A stretch of DNA of 64,000 nt from Fasciolopsis buskii (taxonomy: Eukaryota > Platyhelminthes > Trematoda > Plagiorchiida > Fasciolidae), in the NCBI GenBank assembly GCA_008360955.1, contig LUCM01000300.1:7922-71921 (forward strand), read 5' to 3'. The first letter of the stretch is position 1. Each line of letters opens with the position of its first letter. The translations under genes and the position numbers were made by a program. The notes under the pieces were generated by a model that saw only the letters and a list, made by a program, of their open reading frames with translations, was not told the origin of the DNA and did no database searches. This document shows positions 34,278 to 45,157 of the stretch, piece by piece.

Positions 34278-34321
<44 letters not shown>

Positions 34322-34455
34322 ATTAGGAGTATACAAGTATGTGGATGGTTGGACAAGAGGGCACCGGGTACGCATACCTGACGAGCGACAATAACCGTCA
34401 AACCGGTCGTGTGCTCCCGGGCAAGTTTTGTTCACTCATCCAGATACTACTTACT

Positions 34456-34512
<57 letters not shown>

Positions 34513-34520
34513 ACATATTA
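34210..34520 (+). repeat. Interspersed repeat with two (TA)n tracts
   Basis: (TA)n at 34279-34319 and at 34459-34510 flank a conserved block that includes GGTACGCATACCTGACGAGC, AAACCGGTCGTGTGCTCCCG and GTTCACTCATCCAGATAC. The same block recurs in inverse orientation at 58985-59120 and, in part, at 63820-63895, each time beside a (TA)n tract. So this is a transposable or retroposed unit that carries its own microsatellite, not chance simple sequence. Confidence 0.75.
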
Positions 34521-35379
34521 CTTGTTTTCACCAAGTATAGCCTGGAGAAGACTCTTAGACTCAACTCCGGTAGTTCCAACGGACCAACAGGGACCGGACC
34601 ATCGATTAAGTTCCCAATAGTTTTTCTTGGCATTCTTAACGTTGAGCTTGAAGTTTAGATTGCAAGCATTTCACAACTTCATGAAGATCAACAACATGGA
34701 GTTACAAATCGCCTTCATAATTGCCTGCCATTTCTCGGAATGTCAATCTCCACCCATTGCCTGAGCAGAGAACAGCAAACCACTGCACAGTAGATCCATG
34801 GGCATGACCATAACGTGTCTGAACTATATAAAACTATTCCTAGTCAATGCCTCTTAAAAATTTAATCTGAAAACTCGGTATGCTACACCCAGTCCATGCC
34901 CATTTGGCTGGCTGATCTATGATTCCATGTTAGCATCATTTCGGTGTTTTCCTGCGGGACTTTTGACACCTTTATGGCTTCCGCTCGCTGTTACAACCGT
35001 TCGGAATTACTGTTATTTAAAACCCCGTTGGTTCTCATTTTGGAATTGCATCACCCAACGTTGTACCTAAAGAACCTTCTAATCCATCCAGAAGAAGCAC
35101 TTGTGATGGCTGTCAGGCAGCTATTAAGTGTACATCTTCGGCCATTACGGCAATGCTGAGGGAAAATATCCGTTCCTTGTTTACGAAACTGTCGAATATG
35201 TCCTCCAAAATGCAGTCAGCGATTCATGCACACATTGGTGTCATCTACATAAAAGAATCGTGGCTGAACCGAGATATTGCTGACTCACTGGCACCGACAA
35301 AGAGATTCAAACCCCAAGGGCCGGGCAGATAATGATCTGGCAAGTCCGAACATGTTTATGCTTGTTCCTCTTAAGGAAT
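34521..35379. other. No supported gene, one protein-like frame
   Basis: A plus-strand frame at 34944-35159 (SELLLFKTPLVLILELHHPT, LYLKNLLIHPEEALVMAVRQ) has protein-like composition, but no clear acceptor or donor was seen. Left unassigned. Confidence 0.35.
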
Positions 35380-35782
35380 GAAAGAAGCCGCCTGGAGGTC
35401 AGCAAATGACGTGGCAACGTGAAATGAGAAAATGTACAGCGAACTTAGGTAAAGTAGGTGTCTCACGTCTTCGTGGTTGGGGTCCGAAAGACTTGTCAAC
35501 TAGCTGGCTGGAGACACTGTAGGATATGGCAGTGAGCTGTGAACAGTGGAGATCGTGTTGTCATTTTCTGTCGTATCAGAATGATTGAGAAAGTGTGTTT
35601 GTACAATTAGACTGTGTTCCATATGTTGGCTACAGCAGTATCATATTTATTCCGATCTATGCAGATCCACTCTCTGTTCCTCTTGGATATTCATTCCTTT
35701 TATAGACATCTGTAACCGTGGGGAAAAGGCAGTGGTCAGTGAGGCTTGTCTTGCATTTTTAACGCTGAACGATGATGACTGA
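35380..35782 (+). mobile_element. RTE-like LINE 3' end
   Basis: TCAACTAGCTGGCTGGAGAC encodes the TSWLETL end of the ORF, followed by DMAVSCEQWRSCCHFLS. The 3' UTR runs to TTTTTAACGCTGAACGATGATGACTGA at 35756-35782. A 5'-truncated copy, and the best preserved of the 3' ends in the window. Confidence 0.85.
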
Positions 35783-35784
35783 AT

Positions 35785-36450
35785 TTCTCTAGCGCATTCT
35801 TCAACGACAGGCAGCACCGCAGAACCGTATGTTAAAATGAGCCGCTTTCCGATCAAAGAAACAGATCGAAGGTTTACGGAACATATGACCATGCTCTTAG
35901 ATTTGTCGCAGACTGAAAATTTGGTCAATGTTAGCCCGACCGGTAAACCCGGCTAGGTTCTCGTATGCACACTTATCGAGGGAAATAGGTGATTGTCGGA
36001 AAATAATACCGGCGAACAGTTTAGAGGGCACTCTTGTAAAACCAATTCCCTTATGGCTTTCACATTTTGTGTAAATCGGTAAAACCACCGATCCACAACA
36101 GGTTTTAGGTGTCTTTGGTGTTACCCCGATTGATCCCAACTGTTTTCTCATATCCGAGGGAGGACTGGTATCTACCTGCATTGTTTCCCTTGTAGGGAAA
36201 AGTGGGATACCCATTATGCCAGTAAGCCAACTGAACCGCTCCATAAAGTGCTACGCCAAACGCCCAGACCGATGAGCCTGGGAGTGAATCAGTCAGCCAT
36301 CGTAGCTTACACTTGGATTTTGCGATTTCCGCAGATAGCTGCAACCTTTTCCAATCCCCAAACGTCTTTATTCACCCTTGCTCGCGGCCATTGATCAAGC
36401 TCTTCACCACCTGATATTCGAGAGACGCACGGGTCTTGTTGCATGTGACA
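35785..36450 (-). mobile_element. RTE-like LINE, N-terminal reverse transcriptase
   Basis: Minus strand. KERLCR-type linker near 36250, then MQVDTSPPSDMRK, VVLPIYTKCESHKGIGFTRV, PSKLFAGIIFRQSPISLDKC and AYENLAGFTGRANIDQIFSL RQI. These match RT blocks (F)xKKGxRSxCxNxRGI and AGFRPGRGCIDQIFTLRQIL. It is in the opposite orientation to the LINE 3' end that ends 3 bases earlier, so two independent insertions abut here. Confidence 0.8.
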
Positions 36451-36665
36451 TCTAGAGGGGCAGATCTTCGGGCTTCCGATATATCAACCAAAGCCGATGA
36501 TATCCAGTTTACGAGATTTTCCATGGCATGGAATCCTGGACGAAAGTAGCGCTAGGTGCAAGGACCTTTTGACGCGCTCTGCTCCCGGGCATTTCGTTGT
36601 GACGAAAATCAGGTAGAATTGAAGTGTATATTGCCCAAAATCATGCAACAAGTCACATAAAAAAC

Positions 36666-37395
36666 ACTTCCGCTTTCGAAGCGGACGAAGCGCATCACCC
36701 AGCATTCGTTGTGCTGACCTACATGTAAAAACCTATCGGTTTTTCATTCATGAGTTCTGACTGATTTTCTGGTTCATTGCGAACCGCTTCATGCACCAAG
36801 GTCACCAGGTGTTGGTGTTGTCTTTGTTGTTGATAGGTCAAGGGCACCCCGTGCCAATTCAGACGCCTGGGTGCACAGCTTAAATCTGCCAGGATTTCCC
36901 AGGTCATTTGCAAATTTCACGCATGTGTGTCAATACGTGCAACCTGTTTCGTGTGACCTAGATAATTCGGAGATTATTGTGCAGGCGTGGCTACTCCAGC
37001 TCTTGTGTTTCCCTTTCTCGTACTGAAATATATCGATCGTTCTTTCATATGAGAAACATCTAACAAGGTAAATGTGCCGAACGAAGTGGTAGTTCGCGAA
37101 ATTCATACCACTTTTTAGTTCTGTTATCACCTATGGCAACTACCCCTAGACAAAGCAGTAAGAAATTGTCATCGCGAAGTGTTTTCTAACGATTGGGTTA
37201 GTCATAGAGGTCATGCTATTTGAGCAAAAGTCCCGTGTGGGGTACCCTAGCATAACGGGCATGTGTGATACACATTCGGTCCGGAAGGAATTACTTAGGG
37301 ATCAAGATGAATCGGTATGAACCAGCAAAAGAAACGGAAATCGAAGGCTGGATGATGGCTTTCAACCTTCTCATAGGGCAATTTGTTACTGGTGG
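36666..37395 (+). mobile_element. Long-TIR element, copy A
   Basis: 36666-37250 is the reverse complement of 59735-60325 at high identity. It is followed by 37251-37395 (CATAACGGGCATGTGTGATA, CATTCGGTCCGGAAGGAATT...), which is the same sequence that ends copy B at 60366-60460 in its own outward orientation. The end block therefore occurs at both ends of the body in opposite orientation, that is, as a terminal inverted repeat of about 95-145 bases. Copy A keeps one TIR and has lost the other. Short open frames in the body (for example at 36719-36913) are shared by the copies, but I recognise no transposase. Confidence 0.7.
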
Positions 37396-37559
37396 ATCGA
37401 TGTGTAGTTGGGTTTCAATATACTCATAAGGGGGGGGGGCACCAAGAAAACTTCATATGTGTTTATATATAATAATTTGCATCGGCATGATAACAAACGC
37501 GGTACCGACGGAAGAATGTTTAGATAGAACTTCACGGAAAACCGATAAAAAAAGGAAAA

Positions 37560-37960
37560 TGATAAGCAGCGCTAAAACAATGCTTTTTTTGTTTTCATCG
37601 TCCGCATATCGTGGTTTCGAAGACGGACAGGCCACACAGCATTCGCACCACTGGTTACGGTTCTGGGCCGTGTCACAGCGACTCCAACCAACAATAATCC
37701 TCTCTTGGCCCCCAACCGGAATGTCGGAAGCACTAACCGAGGCCAGAACGGCGGCAAATAGCCCCTTACGTCTACGTCGAATCATGACCTGGTCGTTCTG
37801 CATAGCTCATTAGGTCATGCAGAGTCGTAAGGCATTGGAACCCGTAAGGAGGAAGTCGGTAATGGATGCCTCGTGGGACATTGTGCCAGGACAAAATTAA
37901 CAGACGATAGGGTTCTACGAAGTCAAAAACTGACCAGGTGCATGAGTCGTCCGTCGCGGA
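37560..37960 (-). mobile_element. RTE-like LINE, C-terminal end
   Basis: Minus strand: GLFAAVLASVSASDIPVGG, then WSRCDTAQNRNQWCECCVAC and PSSKPRYADDENKKS. The pattern LASVxAxxxPxWGP...MA(E/Q)NR(S/T)QW is the C terminus of RTE-like ORFs. The 3' end is A-rich. Family slightly different from the copy at 760-1030. Confidence 0.7.
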
Positions 37961-40560
37961 TGCACAAAAACTACGATTGACTGACGTACATAAATGCCAT
38001 CATCATTGGCGCGTTCGTAAAAGAGATTCGTGCGTTTCTCTACTCTGGAATAAACAACGAATGAAATCACACGAACAAGTTCGTCACTCTCAGCTGTACT
38101 AACGACGCACTAACAGTTCAAGCGGTTTTAGTACATGTGACTTGTCTTTTGTAAGCTTAATGGTTCACTCTCACCAGCGTTTCTGTTGTTATTTTGTTTA
38201 ATATCATCTCACACAGCTGGTGTCACAGGGCGTTACTGTCATAATCATAACAGATGCTTTGTATTTTCTATTATTACTTACTGACCTCAGTATAAAACAC
38301 CCAAATGCGCTGATGAACCCGAGTAATGCTTAGCATATGCGCCATAATTTGAGTGTGAGTACAAAGTGCAAACATGAAATCCTTATCTTAAAGACAAGCC
38401 CCAAATTAGCCATGCAGCAAATAGCGGCGCTTCTTGAACAATACCTGTTCCTTCCTGTATCGCCGCTAGGACCGTATGAGCAATTGCATCTCAAGTGCTA
38501 GGTAGCACAACGTCCTGTTGTCGACTGGGTGCTGATGGTTGGTAAATGATAAAAGACCGTCCGACTTTTTCAGCCTTATCGAGTAAGGTGAACAGCTGCT
38601 CAATCTTCAGTGGAGTATAACTGCCGTGGACTCTCAATTGTTTGGCAGGATAACAAGGGGACCTATCGGAACAAAATCATACGGATTTTCTGGCAAATAA
38701 TAAGCGACTAAAAGTCTCGAAAGAAATACGATTAAAAAGAACAAAATGGACTGTACGGGGAAAACGCAACGTTACAAATGCAATTAAACCAATAGGCGGG
38801 AACGGATGTGTTGCAGTGATACGTGGGGAAACGAGAAACCGCGCTTACGAGCGCATCAGATGCAAAACAAAAGAGAAGCGAAATACGCAAAACAATAAAA
38901 CGATCGACGATGGGAAAAACCGTCTTGTAAAGTAAAGTAACGAAGAACGGCAATTAAGTAAGCTTGAAAATTCAATGTGACGTTGAATGAAAGGCTATTG
39001 GAAGAGCACAATTCGAAAGTGGAACAAGGAAGTTTTCATCCGATGTGCGAAATGAGACAGCACGAGTGAGCATGGTTATCTCAGCATTCGCCGGCATAAC
39101 TGATGAATGCCACTTGCAGGAATACAAGAGTAAATGCACTTCATGACAGATAGTTTGAACTGTGAAACAACACAGTCCATTTGCCACTGGAGAGCGCGTG
39201 ACCGTGTCTGTCTGTGTCTTCATTGAGTATTTGTGGGATATAAATCAAATGAAGTCGCCGTAAATTATGTGATAAAGATACAGAAAACGATAGCAACTAA
39301 GCCTTGAACCGATTACGATGGAAAAGAGGGGCGGTGGACACCTGACGGAGAATAAACCAAGAAGTAAACCAAACTATACTGACAAAAAACGTTGGCTTGA
39401 GTGGTCATCGATCCTGAATTGACAAATGACTGGTGGGTATGAAAGAATGCCCGAAATCGTGTGTGCATATGTGGACGCGCGGAGAATCTGGTGTAATATC
39501 CATAACGCAGCAAGTTCAATACAATCGTTCGGAACTAAAAGGACACTTAAAAAGAAATAGAAGGGTCAGTGATCAAGACAAGGGCAATGAAGCTTCAAAA
39601 TTTTCAATTGAAAATTACTCGAGTTACGGCGATCGAATAAACGGAATTACATATAGGTCATAGCACCAAAGCAAGCATATGCAGATGATTTTAAGGCCTC
39701 ATTCGTTTTGCTTCCACAAAACGATTCTAGCAGCCATTAGGAAGGCTGTGAGGCTGCTCCGTCTGTTCGGAAAGTAACGCGTTTGTGGCAGACCTATCTT
39801 TCGTGAACAAATATTGTGGTTCACGTAGAGCAGGAAAACATTAAACTCATCCGGTTGAAAGAAGCAGAAGCAAAAGGGGATACATTTGTTTTGGTTTGTT
39901 CCGTCACAGGTATTGCTTTAACGTGATTCCACATAATGATCCTCAAAAGTTCCTGCAACATTTATGTATTTTCACACCTGATGAAGGCATAACACGGAGA
40001 AACTGTACAACACAAATCCCGTCCTTTTCATCAGAATCTAGTTTAACAATCATAACTATAGTGTTAGGCTCAGGGTTAAACAAAGGTCTCAATCTTTTTT
40101 GAACAGGTTTGAGGCGCGAATGCAGTAGATGGGCAATGTCTCAGTCGTTAGGGCACCACTAAGCGGGAGATCGAGAAGTGTAACCCTTAAATCTGCGGTA
40201 GCATGGAACCAAAACGGGTCTAATTAAGCTGGACTCAGCAATCAGCCGGGTTATAGCAAACCGCTATCTAGCAGGCTACTGAACGGAAGATATGGTATTA
40301 GGATCTGTGACAGAGGCTTAATCCGTTCGAATACCACCGATCTGAGTTACCAACAGTTTACGATAGATTTTATCTTATATTTCGCACAAGTCACACACCA
40401 TGACAAAGGACGAAGATAACTACTGCGAAGGAAGAAAGAAATATAATATACACAATTCATTACGCAGGATAACCTTTCTGTTCTCCTCCTCTTTGTAATC
40501 GACTGTCTATTGGGATTCATGATTCTTCTGTGGACCTGATACGACCTAGAGGCGAAAACC
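37961..40560. other. Long stretch with no supported exon
   Basis: No exon with good splice sites or LINE/SINE sequence recognised. Purine-rich plus strand near 38640-38950 gives open minus-strand frames of biased composition. Confidence 0.4.
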
Positions 40561-40760
40561 GAATTAGAGTTGACTTGGGGGATCCCACTCCGAGGCTTTG
40601 ACTAAACGACTCAACCGACAATACAGTTGGACTATATGAGAATAAAGCAACCCACTAGGAATAGGTGACTGATTGCGCAGTTCATACCCCTTTCGGATGG
40701 AGCCAAACATCTTGTGCGCAGTGAAACTCTTCGCCAAAGATGCAACTGAACAACGACCGT
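40560..40760 (+). repeat. Dispersed repeat, copy 2
   Basis: Partner of 18370-18650: GGTGACTGATTGCGCAGTTC and nearby blocks in the same order. The frame at 40673-40984 starts inside it and is not called as a gene. Confidence 0.5.
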
Positions 40761-41219
40761 CTACTTTGTGTGTTGGTTTGGAGTCACTGTCCTTCCATCA
40801 CTCCATGACTGACAACCAAAAACTAGTCAACATAACAGAGAGGGCCGGGCATTTGCTTTCAGCCCTGCACTTCTATGAAGCCACATCCAACAACGGCAAT
40901 GAAGCGGACTTTCTCAGCAGCGTCAATACCAGATCCACGGTCATTTGGGAGCACCTCGAGAGCAGTAGGCAACCAGGAGCCTGAGACACACAGCCCGGAC
41001 ATGTAGGAGCATTTGAAATGCAGCGGTTGTTAGGCGTTCGGTTATAAGAACCGAGAACCATATGCGCGATATCCAAAAAGGAGGCAGGTAGTTAGTAACG
41101 AACTTTCAGGTTCGAAGGAACAAAAGATACAGGTTGTATTGGAGACAAATTCAGCTCCGTTCAGTTTGAAAAACCATTAGCCATGCACTAACGCGCTCCG
41201 GTTATGGCAGCGACCTCAC

Positions 41220-42486
41220 GGCATCATCTGCTCAAACAGGAAAAGAAACGAGAATAATGGAATATTGGCTGAAAGAAAGTAAGCTGAAAAACTACGTGGG
41301 AGAAAGTTTCCAATGCAAGAATACCAGTAACTACCGCATTCAGCCACATCACCTATTGCTTTCAACCGGTGCTTAATGGGACCTCGTGGACCTCAACCCG
41401 GTACTCGAACTCCACGTTCGCCAGCCGGTCCATTGGTAAAAATTCCCTTGCTTTTTAGTCATGCCATCATCTGGCCACCTCAAATCAACCTTCAACCCGT
41501 ACCTGTCTCGGGAAACAGCGTAAAACGAGGCAGGCGTTCTGTGCCATGCATAAAACATGTCCCAACCACCTCGATCAATTCACACACAGTGCCTCTTCTA
41601 AAGACTAAATCCTAGCCATGTCTGAGTTACCCATAAAAGTCTTTCACCATTTCCTATCAATACTACGAAGATAACCGTGTTCAAACACCGAAAGTCTCCG
41701 CTTTTGCTGTCTATACTCAACCTTTGGTCGACAACCGGATGTCACACCGACGCCACTGGCGCCTCAAATTAGTGAATACCAATCGCGCCTTCTGTATGAG
41801 GAAAGACATATCGTCTGATATACAACTGCCAGGTGAAACGCGACTACCCAAGTAGCTAAATCTGTCCACCTCATCTAATTGGTCCGCCGCAAGAACAAGG
41901 TTAGGCTTCGAGCCAGTCCAGTCCTACAACAGCCCTTCACACTTCAAAGGTACAAACCGTATACAAAACACACCTACACTATCATTCAGACGATCGAGAA
42001 AAATATCCATTTACTTGGATTTTCACTCAGTAGCACAACATCGTCCGCATATTCCAAATCAGACGGTTTTCTGTCTGAACAAATGTCAATGTCACTATTC
42101 TCACATGAAAATAGGGATATATCCATAAACATTTGAATGACAAAGTTAAACAGGAAAGGTGAAAGAGGGAAACCTTGACGAATACCACTTCTCGTGGTGA
42201 ATTCGGGTGGAACATCGTCACAAGCGCGAAGTCAACTTCGGCTGTTCGCACACAGAGACTGTAAACGTGCAAGGAATTTCTCTAACACACCCTTCAACGA
42301 GAGGCAGTGCCAATGAACTGCACGATCGACTGAATCAAACGCTGCTTTCAAATCAAGAAAGACAGAGATCGTGGATCTACCAAATATGTGCCCATGTTCT
42401 AAGATTTGCCGCAAAGCAAAAATTCGATCAATACAACTCCGACCGGGAGGGAAACCCGCTTCATTCTCATGCGCACATCTTTCACT
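41220..42486 (-). mobile_element. RTE-like LINE, best-preserved reverse transcriptase
   Basis: Minus strand, running out of the assembly gap. RCAHENEAGFPPGRSCIDRI, FALRQILEHGHIFGRSTISV, FLDLKAAFDSVDRAVHW, then SPEFTTRSGIRQGFPLSPFL, FNFVIQMFMD and LEYADDVVLLSENPSK (YADD codons at 42051-42040). From the GIRQG block to past the YADD box the frame is open without a break, unlike the copies at 7.7 and 10.6 kb. A frameshift follows. The C-terminal part (LRWLGHVLRM-like, near 41570) and 3' UTR run to about 41220. The upstream part is hidden by the gap. Confidence 0.9.
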
Positions 42487-42720
42487 NNNNNNNNNNNNNN
42501 NNNNNNNNNNNNNNNNNNNNNNNNNNNNNNNNNNNNNNNNNNNNNNNNNNNNNNNNNNNNNNNNNNNNNNNNNNNNNNNNNNNNNNNNNNNNNNNNNNNN
42601 NNNNNNNNNNNNNNNNNNNNNNNNNNNNNNNNNNNNNNNNNNNNNNNNNNNNNNNNNNNNNNNNNNNNNNNNNNNNNNNNNNNNNNNNNNNNNNNNNNNN
42701 NNNNNNNNNNNNNNNNNNNN
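42487..42720. other. Assembly gap of 234 Ns
   Basis: A run of Ns inside a LINE copy. Sequence on its right side (42721-42830) is not clearly LINE. Confidence 0.95.
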
Positions 42721-43550
42721 CCTAGAGCCAGCTGCAAAAGACAAATGGTTTCCGTGTTGGTGTGGTCAGAAACTGGGCGCAAACAGAAGCGAGCACGTGG
42801 TTAAGCAAAGTCTGAGTCCACAGACGTGACCCAGAATGATCCACAATCCTCAATTGATTCACATTGCCAGTGAACGGTGGCTATGTGACCTATCTCAGTT
42901 CAACGCAGTGAAGCGAAAGGGGTGTCAGGTGAGATTGATTGGTGTTCGCCAGAAACAGCCTGTGGTCAGAACAAATATGCATGATAGGATCACCGTTGTC
43001 AGTGAGGTCGGCCTTGTTCCGTCTCCGCTGAAAAGACAGGCTGGATGTCAGAATTCCCAACTACGACCACAAAGGCCGTAGATCGCACACTTTGGAGTAG
43101 TCGGGGCAAATTCTGGTAGAAATCGTCTCTAGCAGCAAGAGAGCTGCGCATGAAGGGATACGACGAACAAACAACGACACTTCAGCCAACTTCGAATTTA
43201 ATCAACACGTAGAGAACCAACAAACCGAACTACACTGTTCACTGAAATCCAGTCTAGCAGTGGGCGGTGCTCCCGCAAGTTCGGAGCGATCCCAATCTCA
43301 GCTTGAACATGAGTGCTCGAAGTCGGATCACCGGACACGTGAAGAGTGAAGCGAGAGAATGGGGTTGCATCTGAACTACGAAGAGTGATCACGGAAGTAG
43401 GGTCCATGTGTGGCGAACCTTGCATATTTTCTTTTGCTTTCTCCTTTATCGCCCACTGGTTTGGTCCTTCGACATGATTCTGACCGCACATGGCCTGTAC
43501 TCAGTTTTGCGCAATATATGTTAGTAGTAGGAGACTGTATATTCTAATGA
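42721..43550. other. No supported gene
   Basis: Open frames at 42836-43081 (plus) and 43198-43491 (minus) lack splice sites or domains. The segment near 43440-43490 (GGTCCTTCGACATGATTCTGA) repeats one near 5410-5430. Confidence 0.35.
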
Positions 43551-43551
43551 A

Positions 43552-43970
43552 ATTATTCATCATGGGATAGCAACGTTTAATTCACCATTAAGAAACCATG
43601 GAAGCACTGCACATATAATCTACTAATACTAACACCCAAAGTAGCCAAGCTCTGTAGGTCATGTCCAAAGCCCTCGTCGTACTTAGGCCACCTCCAGGGA
43701 AGTCATCTATTAGTAGTGGGTCGATAGCTTGCCCCAGCGGCCCGTGCAGATCACTAATGGATAGGCGCAACATCATATGGTGAAGTTCAACAAACCGTTG
43801 AGTGCCTGTCCGGTAGTGTTCGACTCAAAGTCATTCGCTTTGGGTTCGTGTCACAGTTCAGGTGTGGTAGATACGCACTGATCACGGTTCCTAACAATAA
43901 CTCTACAGTGCTTCCATGGTTTCTTAATAGTGAGTTGAGCGTTGATATCATATGGTGACTAATACTATGG
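43552..43970. repeat. MITE-like unit with about 50-base inverted ends
   Basis: 43552-43612 (CACCATTAAGAAACCATGGAAGCACTG) and 43905-43970 (CAGTGCTTCCATGGTTTCTTAATAGTGAG) are inverted copies that bound about 290 bases. Single copies of the same end occur near 19150-19205 (plus) and 61615-61665 (minus). Consistent with a small non-autonomous DNA element. Target-site duplications not established. Confidence 0.5.
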
Positions 43971-44226
43971 TGAACAGAAAGGGGGAGCGACTGATTCTTG
44001 AAGCCCTCCACTCGAATAACTCGTTCAATCGGCATGTGGAGATTGACAAACATTACGTCATCTTGACAAGACCCGGATGCAGAATAGAGAGACAAACAGA
44101 CGGACAGTGCACAAGACCGAACGGAACTAGCGATCCCATTCAATCACTCATTCACGTTTGACAACGAGTCCTAGTTTGGATCGAAACGTCACGATAAACG
44201 TATTAACTCAGTGTACGCCTTCTCAA

Positions 44227-44253
44227 CTCTAATATATATATATATATATATAT
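44227..44253. repeat. (TA)n microsatellite
   Basis: Perfect TA dinucleotide run. No copy of the (TA)n-linked repeat was recognised beside it. Confidence 0.9.
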
Positions 44254-45155
44254 CCTACGGTTACTCAGTGTCGTCCGAACAGGACGAACAATGAAACAGT
44301 TTCTTTCATCTAACGAATCTGGGTATACTACTTTGCAGCTGCCACGAATCAGAGATGAACGACGAATGTAGAAAGCTTACTGATCGCTGTTGGCAGATAG
44401 TGGTCCATACAAACGATCTCATAATCTGGAATGAAATCATTGAAGACTTCCGGTGAACCAATAAAGATCACGTGCAAAACTCTGACCATTGTTACTCCAT
44501 AGATATTTTCATTTTACAGACTCAGCCACTTTAGCTAAGTGAGATTGCCATTATAGTTAAAGTTTCCGAAAATGAACTGTACAACAACTACTTCCTAAAG
44601 CATCTATTATAAAACACCAAATTCAGCTTCAGCATACATACTACACAGGGCACCAAGAGGTATAATGAAAAAAACTGATCAGTAAGCCAGAAAACAACGA
44701 AACGGTCAAGTCAGAACATTTCAACGAAAATCAAGCTATTCATAATGAATTGAAAAGAGCATAGAATTAGATGTGCACCAATAAATCTAAGACCAATGAG
44801 AAGAACAAGCAGATGATCAAACAAAAGAATGAAAAAACATTGTGAAATAAGCGTAGGAAAATGTTAATTGGGAAATTGACTAAAAACCAACAAGACAATC
44901 GAAAGAAAAGCGAAATGGAACTCACGAGGGGATGTTTGAATTCCATTGAACAGGTTCTATGCTGAAGAAGCTTCTATTTGGAAGTACTGATCACGTGAAG
45001 TTAGGTGGCTGTTTCGGAAAAATAACAGCAGGGATATATCAATGAGCGAACGTGGATTTCTACATAAAATACCGATTTCAAACTGCTGTTTTGACAGGCG
45101 GAGTTATAAACGAATGCAGACAATTACAACAAATGCAAACAGTGAAAACACGAAT
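44254..45155. other. A-rich stretch, no gene supported
   Basis: No exon-like frame and no recognised repeat until the LINE 3' end at 45160. Confidence 0.4.
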
Positions 45156-45157
45156 CA

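Noticed and set aside
34279..34319. Origin or regulatory element at the (TA)n tracts
   Set aside because: They are simple repeats embedded in an interspersed repeat family found three times here. Nothing suggests an origin.
37457..37813. 118-codon plus-strand gene
   Set aside because: Its minus-strand counterpart is the C terminus of an RTE-like LINE, so the plus frame is a shadow.
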